From assembly GCF_964212655.1 (NCBI RefSeq), contig NZ_OZ156465.1, forward strand, positions 4,402,001-4,466,000: DNA of 64,000 bases, read 5' to 3'. The translations under genes and the position numbers were made by a program. Every line of letters begins with the position of its first letter. Position 1 is the first letter of the stretch. This document shows, piece by piece, positions 1-9,634 of this stretch. The notes beneath the pieces were generated by a model. The model did no database searches, was not told where the DNA came from, and saw only the letters and a program-made list of their open reading frames with translations. The DNA is from Candidatus Thiodiazotropha sp. LNASS1. GTDB taxonomy: Bacteria; Pseudomonadota; Gammaproteobacteria; Chromatiales; Chromatiaceae.

Positions 1-140
1 TCCGTTGCTTATGACCTCAATCTCTCGACTTCTTGATTTATCCTGCGTATCTTATTTCGAACTTATTTGGCCCCGGATCCTGCTGACTTTTTTAATGCTA
101 ATGGGTTAATCCAAATTTCGAATGATGAAGGACGTGAGAA

Positions 141-1622
141 ATGATCATCAATAAGCTGAATCATTTAAATATGGAACAGATCTTCGGGGGCAAACCCCTT
201 GTCTATACCTGTCTCGCTTGTGGCATGGGATTGGCCGCAAATTCAGGCACTCTCTATGCCGCTGACTGGGTGATATCTCCAAGTATCGGAATTCAGCAGA
301 TTTACACCGATAATGCGAATCTGACCCATGAAGACGAGGTGAGCGACAACATTACGGTGGTCAGGCCCACCCTGTCGATCTACAAGGAGGGGGCCAGGGC
401 AAATTTGGATTTCAACTATGCACCGGAATACCGTCACTATTGGGACGAGACGGAAGACAATGAAGTTGTCCATTTTATGCGCACCGAGGGTAATGTGGAG
501 ATTGCCGAAAACCATCTCTACCTCGATGGCTGGCTGAGGGCGGACAGGACAAACATCACCAGTACCGGCAGATCGGGCATCGGCGGCTTGACCGGTACCG
601 AGGATGACACGGATTTCTATTCAGTCGGGCTGAGCCCCTATTTCACTGCCAGGCTGGGTGATTTCAGTGTCGTTGAGGTTCGATTTACCGGGGACAGAAT
701 CGACTATTCAGAAGATCTCGACAACGATAGTTCAGGCAGGCGGGGTGAGATTGCATTCGGTAACGGCAGCATGTTCACAAACCAGATATGGGAAGTCTTA
801 TATCAACAAAGCGATGTGGACTATGAAAATCTGGACGATGACAATGAGACGAAGATATTCCGTGCGGAACTGATACAAAAAATCACCAATCAGTGGTCAG
901 CCGCCTTTTCGGCCGGATATGAGGAGTATGATTTAGCGGTTGCTGATGATAGAGACGACTCTACATGGAGTATCGGAGCTATTTACACACCCAACCCCAG
1001 GACGCGTTTTGCACTCGGTGTCGGTGAGCGGTCATTTGGCGATGACTATTATTTCGATTTCAGTCATCGAACGGGCAGGACTATATGGACCGCCAGCTAT
1101 GAACAGGATTTTGTCAGTGCCCGCGATGAACTGAGTACACAGCCGCTGTTCGAGCGCCAGGATGCTTTTGGCAATCTGGTAAGGGATCCCATTCTGGAGT
1201 CATCCCCTGTCACTGTGCGCGCTGCGTACAGTCCCTCCATTACAGAGGATTTTTATGAGAGCAAGCGATTTTCCACAGAGTTCACTTATCAGACAACCAG
1301 GACTTCGATTAACCTGAGGGGGCGTTATCTGGAACGTCTCTATGACCGCTCCGGTAGAGATACGGAAGATATCGAGTTAAGCGTATTGCTGACAAGAAGG
1401 CTTGCCCGGTTAACTAGCGGGTACTTTCAAATCACTGGCATAGATCACGAAGAAGAGGTTTTGGTCTACGATCAATTGACAGCCACGCTGGGTGTAAGTT
1501 ACCAGTTCGGCACTGACAGCAGAGTCGGATTCAACATAACCCATCTCGAGCGAGACGCTGATACGGATGTTGATAGTTACGAAGAGAATCACGCGAGTCT
1601 CAATGTCACCTCAGCGTTTTAG
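141..1622 (+). CDS. Exosortase/PEP-CTERM-associated outer-membrane beta-barrel protein (TIGR03016-like)
   Basis: The 493-aa protein has an N-terminal signal region (about residues 1-41, ending in YAA before DW) and then alternating aromatic and charged strands rich in D, Y and F throughout. It ends in a terminal phenylalanine, as expected for a BAM-inserted barrel. The opening of the mature part (SPSIGIQQIYTDNANL) matches what I know of the outer-membrane family found in XrtA-linked exopolysaccharide clusters, where it is thought to help export the polymer. The ATG has a GTGAGAA-type ribosome site just upstream. The related regulators prsK/prsR/prsT lie 29 kb away in this window, so the locus is split or continues left of position 1. 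The stop codon TAG overlaps the edge of an inverted-repeat element. The family call is from recognition, not a search. Confidence 0.8.
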   Translation: MIINKLNHLNMEQIFGGKPLVYTCLACGMGLAANSGTLYAADWVISPSIGIQQIYTDNANLTHEDEVSDNITVVRPTLSIYKEGARANLDFNYAPEYRHYWDETEDNEVVHFMRTEGNVEIAENHLYLDGWLRADRTNITSTGRSGIGGLTGTEDDTDFYSVGLSPYFTARLGDFSVVEVRFTGDRIDYSEDLDNDSSGRRGEIAFGNGSMFTNQIWEVLYQQSDVDYENLDDDNETKIFRAELIQKITNQWSAAFSAGYEEYDLAVADDRDDSTWSIGAIYTPNPRTRFALGVGERSFGDDYYFDFSHRTGRTIWTASYEQDFVSARDELSTQPLFERQDAFGNLVRDPILESSPVTVRAAYSPSITEDFYESKRFSTEFTYQTTRTSINLRGRYLERLYDRSGRDTEDIELSVLLTRRLARLTSGYFQITGIDHEEEVLVYDQLTATLGVSYQFGTDSRVGFNITHLERDADTDVDSYEENHASLNVTSAF

Positions 1623-1889
1623 GGCCTGTTAACACTAATCCAATGCGCCCTGCTGGGGCTGTTTTCGTGCCCAGCAAGGCAGAATGAGCGTAGTGTAGTT
1701 ATTCTACATGAGCGAATGATAACGCCGCTGGGGGCGAAAACAGCCCCAGCCCTTCGGGTTGTGCCTGAAAAAGCGCCACTCGGCGTTGCTCGTCGTTCAT
1801 TTGGAATAACCAAACTTCTCTCCTCGCGCCTTGATTGGCGCTTTTTCAGGCACAACAGGGCGCATTGGATTAGTGTTAACAGGCCCTAA
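1619..1889. mobile_element. 271-bp MITE-like element with perfect 34-bp terminal inverted repeats
   Basis: Positions 1619-1652 and 1856-1889 are perfect inverted copies of each other (34 of 34 bp, outer end TTAGGGCCTGTTAACAC). Inside lie further matched arms: a GGGGCTGTTTTCG / CGAAAACAGCCCC pair near 1656 and 1738, and a GCCTGAAAAAGCGCC / GGCGCTTTTTCAGGC pair near 1767 and 1836. The whole element can therefore fold into a multi-branched structure. No transposase-length frame is present, so it would be non-autonomous. Its left edge supplies bases of the preceding gene's stop codon, and its right edge lies 12 bp before the heat-shock promoter of htpG. Related single ends occur at 7767-7800 and 48005-48038. 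Confidence 0.75.
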
Positions 1890-1901
1890 TTGAATTGGGT
1901 T

Positions 1902-1929
1902 CTTGAAATTAGTGTTGGAATCCCCATAT
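1902..1929 (+). promoter_or_regulatory. Sigma-32 heat-shock promoter of htpG
   Basis: CTTGAA at 1902-1907 and CCCCATAT at 1922-1929 are separated by 14 bp. They match the RpoH consensus (CTTGAAA, 11-16 bp, CCCCATnT) almost perfectly. The element lies about 70 bp before the htpG start. Confidence 0.85.
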
Positions 1930-2000
1930 TAAGCGACGACAAAAAAACCTAACCACCGATAAAAATCGTCAACTAAACCAATTGGAGTTCTAACCTAAAG

Positions 2001-3908
2001 ATGACTGTCGAAGCTCATAAGGAAACCCTTGATTTTCAAGCAGAAGTTAGTCAGGTACTCAACCTGGTAATTCGTTCGCTATACAGTAATAAAGAGATTT
2101 TTCTACGCGAATTAGTCTCCAATGCCTCCGATGCGGCGGAAAAACTGAGGTTTGAAGCCCTGACGGACGAGGCCCTGTTCGAGGACGATCCCGAACTCAG
2201 GGTGCGGGTAACCCTCGACAAAGATGCGGGAACCGTCACCATCTCCGATAATGGCATCGGTATGAGCCGACAGGAGGTCGCTGAGACTATCGGCACCATT
2301 GCCAGTTCAGGCACACGCAAATTTTTTGAAGCCATGTCCGGAGACCAGACCAAGGACAGCGAATTGATCGGCCAGTTCGGTGTCGGTTTCTATTCCGCCT
2401 TCATCGTTGCCGATAAGGTGACGCTGCTGACGCGTCGGGCCGGCCTGGGCCAGGAGCATGGCGTTCGCTGGGAATCGGACGGGGAGGGTTCGTTTACCAT
2501 CGAAAACATGGATAAGGCAACCCGCGGCACCGATGTCGTCCTCCATCTGCGTGAGGATGAGAAGGAGTTTCTGGAGAGCTATCGGCTACGATCCATCATC
2601 TCCAAGTTCTCCGACCACATCACCATTCCGGTGGAGATGGAGAAGGAACATTACGGCGAGGACGAGGAGAAACCCGAGAAAGCGGAATTTGAACGGGTCA
2701 ATAAAGGGACTGCGTTGTGGATGCGCAATCGGAGCGATATCTCGGAAGAGGAGTATCATGAGTTTTACAAACACGTCTCTCACGACTTCGAGAATCCACT
2801 CACCCACGTCCACAACAAGGTCGAGGGAAACAATGAATATACAGCCCTGCTCTACATACCTCAGCGGGCGCCGTTCGATCTCTGGGACAGGGATCAAAAA
2901 CATGGCGTGAAACTGTTTGTGCGGCGTGTTTTCATCATGGACGAGGCGGATAAGCTCATGCCCCGCTATCTACGCTTTGTCAAAGGCGTGGTGGATTCGG
3001 ATGATCTGCCGTTAAACGTATCGCGTGAAATCCTGCAACATAACCGCAAGATAGACACCATCAGGCAGGCCAATGTAAAACGTATTATGTCTGCGTTGGA
3101 GAAACTGGCGGAATCGGACAAGGAAAAGTATCAGACCTTCTGGGATGAGTTCGGTAAGGTGATGAAGGAAGGGCCGGCGGAAGACTATGCCAATCGTGAT
3201 CGAATTGCCGGTTTGTTGCGTTTTGCCACAACCCACAATGAGACGGACGAACAGAACGTATCCCTGGCGGACTATGTTTCCCGCATACAGGAGGGCCAGG
3301 ATAAAATCTACTATATCACCGCCGATTCACCCGCGGCCGCGCGTTTCAGTCCACATCTCGAAGTGCTGAAAAAGAAAGGCGTCGAGGTGTTATTGCTGTC
3401 TGACCGGGTCGACGAATGGCTGGTGACAAGTCTTACCGAATTTGAGGGTAAGCAGCTGCAGTCGGTGGCCAAGGGCGCCCTCGATCTGGGAGAGCTGGAA
3501 GACAAGGAAGAGAAGGAGAGCAGCGAGAAACAGTCAGAGGAGCATAAGGAACTGTTGCAGCGTATGCAGGATGTGTTGGGCGAGGCGGTTAAGGAGATCC
3601 GTATAAGCCAACGCCTGACCGACTCCCCGGCCTGTCTTGTGGTGGAGGAGCATGATATGAGCGCCAATCTCGCCAGGGTTCTCAAATCGGTTGGACAGGA
3701 CGCGCCTCAAACCAAACCGATCATGGAGATCAATGCGGAACATCCATTGGTTGAGCGCCTGGAGGGCGAACAGGATGGTGATAAATTTGGTGATTTGACA
3801 AAGGTGTTGTTCGATCAGGCTCAACTTGCCGAAGGCGGACAGTTGGATGATCCCGCCGCATTCGTGAGGCGACTTAATAGTTTAATGCTAAAGCTGACTG
3901 CAGGCTGA
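2001..3908 (+). CDS. htpG: Chaperone protein HtpG (Hsp90)
   Basis: This ATP-dependent cytoplasmic Hsp90 chaperone acts on partly folded clients. The 635-aa length is normal for bacterial HtpG. The N-terminal GHKL ATPase shows [11 protein letters not shown] (catalytic Glu36, Asn41), DNGIGM (Asp84) and [11 protein letters not shown]. The middle-domain segment [11 protein letters not shown] and the C-terminal dimerisation region follow. The start ATG has GGAG 14 bases upstream. A consensus heat-shock promoter precedes it, so induction by heat or misfolding stress is expected. adk follows, as in E. coli. Confidence 0.98.
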   Translation: MTVEAHKETLDFQAEVSQVLNLVIRSLYSNKEIFLRELVSNASDAAEKLRFEALTDEALFEDDPELRVRVTLDKDAGTVTISDNGIGMSRQEVAETIGTIASSGTRKFFEAMSGDQTKDSELIGQFGVGFYSAFIVADKVTLLTRRAGLGQEHGVRWESDGEGSFTIENMDKATRGTDVVLHLREDEKEFLESYRLRSIISKFSDHITIPVEMEKEHYGEDEEKPEKAEFERVNKGTALWMRNRSDISEEEYHEFYKHVSHDFENPLTHVHNKVEGNNEYTALLYIPQRAPFDLWDRDQKHGVKLFVRRVFIMDEADKLMPRYLRFVKGVVDSDDLPLNVSREILQHNRKIDTIRQANVKRIMSALEKLAESDKEKYQTFWDEFGKVMKEGPAEDYANRDRIAGLLRFATTHNETDEQNVSLADYVSRIQEGQDKIYYITADSPAAARFSPHLEVLKKKGVEVLLLSDRVDEWLVTSLTEFEGKQLQSVAKGALDLGELEDKEEKESSEKQSEEHKELLQRMQDVLGEAVKEIRISQRLTDSPACLVVEEHDMSANLARVLKSVGQDAPQTKPIMEINAEHPLVERLEGEQDGDKFGDLTKVLFDQAQLAEGGQLDDPAAFVRRLNSLMLKLTAG

Positions 3909-4026
3909 TAGTGAGAGGGATAGTGAGCCTATCGCCTGTCCCTGAATAATAAGGTTTAACCAGCCGTATCGGATTGAAGGGGGAGGGACTCCCCTTCATA
4001 AACGCCCTATATCCACCTATTGATAG

Positions 4027-4743
<717 letters not shown>

Positions 4744-4965
4744 ATCTGCGCGGGTCAGTTTCCTGAAACAGTCATTGGAGAGGTCGTGCATCTGGGCGAC
4801 CTCTCTGATATCCCTGCCCATTTGAATGTAGCCTTATCTGTATTCAAACTGGTCGAAAATCATGGTTATGCGCCTGTTTCGAGAGCTATTAATGTCCAAC
4901 AAGCATTAAGTTGGCTATTCTGATACCATCACTCCAATTTTTTAGAATTAGCAAGGGGCCGTGTT

Positions 4966-5343
4966 GTGGCAGTAGTAGAACTGACAAAAGAAAACTTCGA
5001 ATCGACGATTACAGAGAACGATTTTGTCATCATTGATTTCTGGGCTCCCTGGTGTGGACCGTGCCGCTCATTTGCACCTACCTATGAGTCGGTTTCCGAG
5101 GATCACGACAATATCGTCTTCGGCAAGGTCAATACCGAGGAAGAGCAGGAGTTGGCGATGCATTTTCAGGTGCGCTCGATTCCTACACTGATGATTTTCC
5201 GTGACAATATCATCATCTTCTCCCAGCCAGGGGCGCTGCCTGAATCCGCATTTCGCGAACTGTTGAGTAAAGCGGGTGAGCTGGATATGGATGAGGTTCG
5301 CGCGCAAATCGAAGCGGAACAGCAGAAGGGGCAAAACGCCTGA
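4966..5343 (+). CDS. Thioredoxin-family protein
   Basis: This 125-aa single-domain thioredoxin has the redox motif WCGPC (Cys30, Cys33) and the cis-proline loop RSIPT (Pro73). It has no signal peptide, so it should reduce disulfides in the cytoplasm. It is slightly longer than TrxA because of a charged C-terminal tail (about residues 105-125, ending QQKGQNA). The start is GTG, with AAGGGG upstream. It could be the housekeeping thioredoxin or a second, stress-related one; the sequence alone does not decide. Confidence 0.92.
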   Translation: MAVVELTKENFESTITENDFVIIDFWAPWCGPCRSFAPTYESVSEDHDNIVFGKVNTEEEQELAMHFQVRSIPTLMIFRDNIIIFSQPGALPESAFRELLSKAGELDMDEVRAQIEAEQQKGQNA

Positions 5344-5516
5344 TTTCTTGTTCAACCACTTCCTGCGTTGTCTGGCATAGGTGTTACATCGCGGCCAAGC
5401 CGAAGTGCCGGGTCGCTGAAGGCGATCACCGCATCAGGGTAGCATGATGCCTGTGTACCGGATGAAGTAAGATCCGCGGGACTGCATCATATTGCCTGAT
5501 CCGTTTTTTGGTTCAT

Positions 5517-5551
5517 AACCCTGGATGATGCTATCAATCCAGGGTTTTTTT
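5517..5551 (+). terminator. Rho-independent terminator downstream of the thioredoxin gene
   Basis: A perfect 10-bp stem, AACCCTGGAT (5517-5526) with ATCCAGGGTT (5537-5546) around a 10-base loop, is followed by a T-run. It lies 170 bp after the thioredoxin stop. The interval between (5350-5516) is rich in small hairpins, so the transcript may carry a structured 3' UTR or a separate small RNA. Confidence 0.8.
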
Positions 5552-5687
5552 ATTATTAACCCCACGTTTGGATGCCTGTCGAATACTCGAGCTTCTACCG
5601 TCTCGCTATACTATTGCATACTGAGAGATGTCGGAGTTGAAACTAAATATTATGTACCGAAGCGGTTACCCATGGAGCATAAACAAA

Positions 5688-6143
5688 ATGTTGGCCAAAA
5701 GGCCAAGCGTGGGTATGGTGCTGGATCTCAGTGAGGAAAACTATGCTTTGTTGATGCGTTTGGCGCCATGCCTTGCGGAGATGTCAGGCCAATACCAATC
5801 CAACCTTGAGCATGGGATGGATCTCTATCTCGAAGTCATGGAGCAGACCCCTTATACATCACTTGTTCACTTAACCTACTATTTCAGTCATGCCGTCGGT
5901 GACTACCCTGACCCTGACGCAACGCTCAGGGTCTATCATGACTCCAGCCAGATCGATGTTCTGGATCTTCGACAATCGAGCCTGCCCCTGCACCGATGGG
6001 GTGATAATCCCACCTTGGAGCAGCGCTGGCGGATTAACCTTTTTCTGACCAAATGGTTGCAATATTGTGTTGCGCAAGGGCATGGGTTTATAATTAAAAA
6101 TCATATAGTTACAAATGGATACCTGCAGCCTGAATATACTTGA
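5688..6143 (+). CDS. DUF1249 family protein (YqiB-like)
   Basis: This small cytoplasmic protein of unknown function resembles E. coli YqiB. Shared features are an N-terminal ENYALLMRLAP segment, a central strand region with TLRVYHD, and the C-terminal QRWRINLFLTKWLQYCVAQGHGF, which parallels the YqiB tail (QINQFLADWLRYCLAHG). The frame is open back to an ATG at 5628. I prefer the ATG at 5688 because GGAG lies 10 bases upstream and the resulting 151 aa is close to the 140 aa of YqiB. Confidence 0.8.
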   Translation: MLAKRPSVGMVLDLSEENYALLMRLAPCLAEMSGQYQSNLEHGMDLYLEVMEQTPYTSLVHLTYYFSHAVGDYPDPDATLRVYHDSSQIDVLDLRQSSLPLHRWGDNPTLEQRWRINLFLTKWLQYCVAQGHGFIIKNHIVTNGYLQPEYT

Positions 6144-6312
6144 GTAAAGTACAGGGAATAAGCGATTTAATTACTTAGGGTACTCGCCGTGACCGGCAGT
6201 TTGGGGTACATTAGGTCGATATGTATTACAACCGGGATAACTCTGGATGCGACAAAGGAATGCAATTCCGGCCAGTTAAATAGATACAAGAAGGACCTGA
6301 TGAGATATAGAG

Positions 6313-6963
6313 ATGATAAAAGTTCTACTGGTTGATGATCACGAGCTGATCAGAACCGGTGTAAAGGGGATTTTGGATAAAGCGCACGATATCGATGTCG
6401 TTGGAGAAGCGTCAAGCGGTGAAGAGGCGATTGAGTTGGTACAAAAGACCTCTCCCGACCTAGTACTGATGGATGTCAATATGCCGGGCATGGGTGGTAT
6501 TGAAGCAACCCGCAGGCTATTGCGTATCAAACCTGATCTGAAGGTGATAGCCCTTACCATTCTTGATGAAGATCCCTTTCCTTCCCGTCTGCATGAGGTG
6601 GGCGCAATGGGTTTTCTCACCAAGGGATGCCCGGCTGATGAGATGCTGCGCGCCATCAAGGCTGTCCACGAAGGTCATCACTACATCGCGTCTGATGTGG
6701 CCAGGAAACATGCATTGATGGAGTGGCATGGGAATTCAGAGAATCCCTTTAAGATGCTGTCATCGAGGGAAGTGCAGGTATTGCTGCAGATACTGGAGGG
6801 ACACAAGAACCTGGAAATATCCGATATTCTCTCCCTGAGTCCAAAAACTGTCAGCACCTATCGGCAACGTATATACGATAAGCTCGATATCAAAAATGAC
6901 GTTGAATTGACGCGCCTTGCCTATCGGCATGGCATATTGAAAGATTCCGAAAACCATTCATGA
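6313..6963 (+). CDS. uvrY: Response regulator UvrY/GacA (NarL/FixJ family)
   Basis: This DNA-binding response regulator partners BarA/GacS-type kinases and usually drives Csr/Rsm small RNAs. The 216 aa hold a receiver domain with DDH at 8-10, phospho-acceptor Asp54 (VLMDVNMPG) and Lys104. A LuxR-type helix-turn-helix follows at about 148-205 (LSSREVQVL ... LSLSPKTVSTYRQRIYDKL). Proximity to uvrC is the classic uvrY-uvrC arrangement. The stop overlaps the next ATG (ATGA), so the glycosylase gene is translationally linked. Confidence 0.93.
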   Translation: MIKVLLVDDHELIRTGVKGILDKAHDIDVVGEASSGEEAIELVQKTSPDLVLMDVNMPGMGGIEATRRLLRIKPDLKVIALTILDEDPFPSRLHEVGAMGFLTKGCPADEMLRAIKAVHEGHHYIASDVARKHALMEWHGNSENPFKMLSSREVQVLLQILEGHKNLEISDILSLSPKTVSTYRQRIYDKLDIKNDVELTRLAYRHGILKDSENHS

Positions 6964-7592
6964 CCTTCGACGCCAAGTGTCGTCTTTGCCCCCGTTTGGT
7001 TGATTTTCTTGGCCGGGTGAAGGCGGATTACCCAGACTACCATGCTGCCCCGGTTGCGCCTTTCGGCGATAATGATGCTCAACTGCTGATTGTCGGTCTG
7101 GCGCCGGGGTTGCATGGCGCCAATGCCACGGGTCGACCCTTTACCGGTGATCACGCCGGTATCCTGCTCTATCAGACACTCCACCAGTTCGGTTTTGCCA
7201 ATCAACCCGAAGCCAGCTCGCGTAACGACGGCCTTCAGTTGCAAAATTGCAGAATCACCAATGCCGTGAAGTGTCTTCCGCCTCAAAACAAGCCGATCGG
7301 CAGTGAAATCAACACCTGCAACGGGTTTCTGCAGCATGAACTGGAGAATATGCCGGCGAGCAGCATTGTCATAAGCCTGGGTTCGATCGCCCATCAGGCA
7401 GTGATCAAAGCCCTTGGGCTCAGGCAGAAGGCCTATCCGTTTTCCCACGGTATGGAGCATCAGCTCGACGAACGGCACTTGATGATCGACTCCTATCACT
7501 GCAGTCGTTACAACACCCAAACCCGCAGGCTCACCCCGGCGATGTTTCAAAAGGTTTTTCGGCGTGCCAGGAAACTGCTCGACGGTCGATAA
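6960..7592 (+). CDS. Family-5 uracil-DNA glycosylase (UDGb type, 4Fe-4S)
   Basis: The enzyme removes uracil and possibly other deaminated bases from DNA. Motif 1, GLAPGLHGAN (46-55), and the neighbouring TGRPFTGDHAG are diagnostic of family 5. Motif 2 has His180 in SYHCSRYNTQT. Cys7, Cys10, Cys105 and Cys120 are spaced as iron-sulfur ligands. Family-5 enzymes lack the usual catalytic Asp in motif 1, and the Ala-Pro here fits that. The 210-aa gene overlaps uvrY by 4 bp and precedes uvrC, giving a small repair group. A family-4 enzyme is the main alternative, but motif 1 argues against it. Confidence 0.9.
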   Translation: MTFDAKCRLCPRLVDFLGRVKADYPDYHAAPVAPFGDNDAQLLIVGLAPGLHGANATGRPFTGDHAGILLYQTLHQFGFANQPEASSRNDGLQLQNCRITNAVKCLPPQNKPIGSEINTCNGFLQHELENMPASSIVISLGSIAHQAVIKALGLRQKAYPFSHGMEHQLDERHLMIDSYHCSRYNTQTRRLTPAMFQKVFRRARKLLDGR

Positions 7593-7766
7593 CCCGATCA
7601 CTGGTGTGTCCCGCATTCACCGGTTCCATTGAACAAATCCAGTGCGGTCCGTTTTTTTGTGAAGATTCGTTATCCAGGCGGTGTTGCTTTCACCGTGAGT
7701 CTGTCGTCCCAAGGATAAAGATTGCTAATATCCCGAATTACCGGTACCACTTATTACCAGTGCCTG

Positions 7767-7800
7767 CAGAGCCGATTGGATCAGTGTTAACAGACTCTAA
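7767..7800. repeat. Solo copy of the terminal repeat of the 1619-1889 element
   Basis: This stretch aligns without gaps to the right end of the 1619-1889 element, with 28 of 34 positions identical by hand count (core GATTGGATCAGTGTTAACAG). It sits directly before the uvrC start codon. The rest of the 211-bp gap after the glycosylase gene shows no gene. Confidence 0.6.
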
Positions 7801-7803
7801 ACC

Positions 7804-9624
7804 ATGCAGCAGAATGAATTTGATCACACCGCTTTTCTCAAGACCCTGACCACCAGGCCAGGTGTCTATCGCATGGTCAACGCCGAGGGCAATGTACTCT
7901 ATGTCGGCAAGGCCAGGAATCTGAAAAAGCGGGTTTCCAGTTACTTTACCCGCAGTCTCAATCGGCGCATTCAGATCATGGTGGGACAGATTGCCCAGAT
8001 TGAGGTCATCGTCACCCACACGGAAGCCGAAGCGCTGCTGCTCGAAAATCATCTCATCAAATCACTCAAGCCCAAATACAATGTTCTGTTGCGGGATGAC
8101 AAGAGTTACCCCTATATCTATCTCTCCACTGACCATACCTATCCCGCACTCTCCTTCAGACGAGGCACACGGCGGGGAAAGGGGCGCTACTTCGGTCCCT
8201 ATCCCAGCGCCGGGTCGACGCGTGAAACCCTCCAGGTGCTGCAAAAGCTATTTCCTGTCCGTCAATGTGAAGAGAGTTTTTTTCGCAACCGTTCAAGGGC
8301 GTGTCTGCAATATCAGATAAAGCGTTGCAGCGGACCCTGTGTCGGCTTGATCTCGCCGCAGGCCTACGGGGAGGACGTACAGCATGCGGTACTTTTCCTG
8401 GAGGGCAAAACAAGCCAGGTGGTCGATGAACTGGTGGCGTGGATGGAGCAGGCCTCCGGTAATCTGGATTATGAACAGGCGGCCATCTACCGGGATCAGA
8501 TCAAGCATCTAAGGAGGATTCAGGAGCGGCAATATGTGAGTGGCGAGGGGGGCGATCTGGATATCGTTGCCCTGGCCAAGCGGGGGGGAAGTGCCTGTAT
8601 CCAGGTGTTTTACATTCGCTCAGGGCGGAATCTCGGCAACAAGTCGTTCTATCCATCGGTGCCCCGGGATGCCACCGATGAGACGATTCTGCAGGCGTTT
8701 GTCTCTCAATACTATCTGGAAAAACCGGTTCCCAACGAGATCATCCTCAATCACCGGTTGGCTGAGGAGGGGCTGCTGGAGGAGGTGCTCAGCCAACAGG
8801 CGGAGCGGCGGGTCCGTATCAGCAGTAGGGTACGTGGAGAGCGCGCCCGCTGGTTGAAGATGGCGCAGGGGAATGCGGAACTGGCCCTGCAGGCCCGGCT
8901 CAGCGCCCAGGCCGGTATGGAGGAGCGGTTGCAGGCCTTGCAGCAGGCCTTGCAACTGCCGGCTATCCCTGAACGGATGGAGTGCTTCGATATCAGCCAT
9001 ACACGGGGTGAGTCGACTGTCGCATCCTGTGTTGTGTTCAATGAACAGGGGCCGCTGAAGTCCGATTACAGGCGCTTCAATATCGAAGACATCACCCCGG
9101 GGGACGATTACGCCGCCATGGCTCAGGCGCTGGAGCGCCGTTACCGCAGGGTCAAGAAAGGTGAAGTGGCGTTGCCTGATATACTTTTTATCGACGGTGG
9201 CAAGGGTCAGATCGGTGCTGTGCATGAGCGCCTGCAGGATCTCGGTATCTCGGGTTTGACCCTGGTTGGGGTGGCAAAGGGTGCAGACCGAAAGGCCGGT
9301 ATGGAACAGCTGTTCTTGTTGGGGCGCAGAGCACCCTTTATACTGCCTGCTGATTCACCGGCATTGCATTTAATCCAGCAGATTCGGGATGAAGCCCATC
9401 GCTTCGCCATAACAGCACACCGGCAGCGACGCTCGAAGAGCCGAAACCGGTCGGTTCTGGAACAGATTCCGGGCATAGGACCCAAACGCAGACAGCGGCT
9501 GATGAAACAGTTTGGCGGCCTGCAAGAGCTATCGAGGGCGGGGATAGAGGATATTTCCAGGGTCGAGGGGATCAGTACAGCCTTGGCGGAGCAGATCTAT
9601 CACGCATTTCATGATAAGGGCTAG
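7804..9624 (+). CDS. uvrC: UvrABC system protein C (excinuclease subunit)
   Basis: UvrC makes the two incisions on either side of a lesion in nucleotide excision repair. The 606 aa show an N-terminal GIY-YIG nuclease (GVY at 20-22, YVG at 33-35), a cysteine cluster before the UVR motif, and the UVR motif near 200-235 (NLDYEQAAIYRDQIKHLRRIQ). The RNase H-like nuclease follows (ECFDISHTRGESTVAS, then LFIDGGKGQI). Tandem helix-hairpin-helix motifs close the protein (LEQIPGIGPKRRQRLMKQFG). It lies 10 bp before pgsA. Confidence 0.98.
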   Translation: MQQNEFDHTAFLKTLTTRPGVYRMVNAEGNVLYVGKARNLKKRVSSYFTRSLNRRIQIMVGQIAQIEVIVTHTEAEALLLENHLIKSLKPKYNVLLRDDKSYPYIYLSTDHTYPALSFRRGTRRGKGRYFGPYPSAGSTRETLQVLQKLFPVRQCEESFFRNRSRACLQYQIKRCSGPCVGLISPQAYGEDVQHAVLFLEGKTSQVVDELVAWMEQASGNLDYEQAAIYRDQIKHLRRIQERQYVSGEGGDLDIVALAKRGGSACIQVFYIRSGRNLGNKSFYPSVPRDATDETILQAFVSQYYLEKPVPNEIILNHRLAEEGLLEEVLSQQAERRVRISSRVRGERARWLKMAQGNAELALQARLSAQAGMEERLQALQQALQLPAIPERMECFDISHTRGESTVASCVVFNEQGPLKSDYRRFNIEDITPGDDYAAMAQALERRYRRVKKGEVALPDILFIDGGKGQIGAVHERLQDLGISGLTLVGVAKGADRKAGMEQLFLLGRRAPFILPADSPALHLIQQIRDEAHRFAITAHRQRRSKSRNRSVLEQIPGIGPKRRQRLMKQFGGLQELSRAGIEDISRVEGISTALAEQIYHAFHDKG

Positions 9625-9634
9625 CGATTAAAAA

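Noticed and set aside
61-90. A TTGGCCCC...CTGCT stretch upstream of the barrel gene that looks like a sigma-54 -24/-12 promoter
   Set aside because: GG and GC are 13 bp apart instead of 12, and the -24 box deviates from TGGCAC.
1619-1855. A 78-codon minus-strand frame inside the inverted-repeat element
   Set aside because: It follows the palindromic arms and has no protein-like composition or ribosome site.
3975-3998. A TGAAGGGG/CCCCTTCA hairpin between htpG and adk as a terminator
   Set aside because: No T-run follows on either strand, so it is only a possible mRNA structure.
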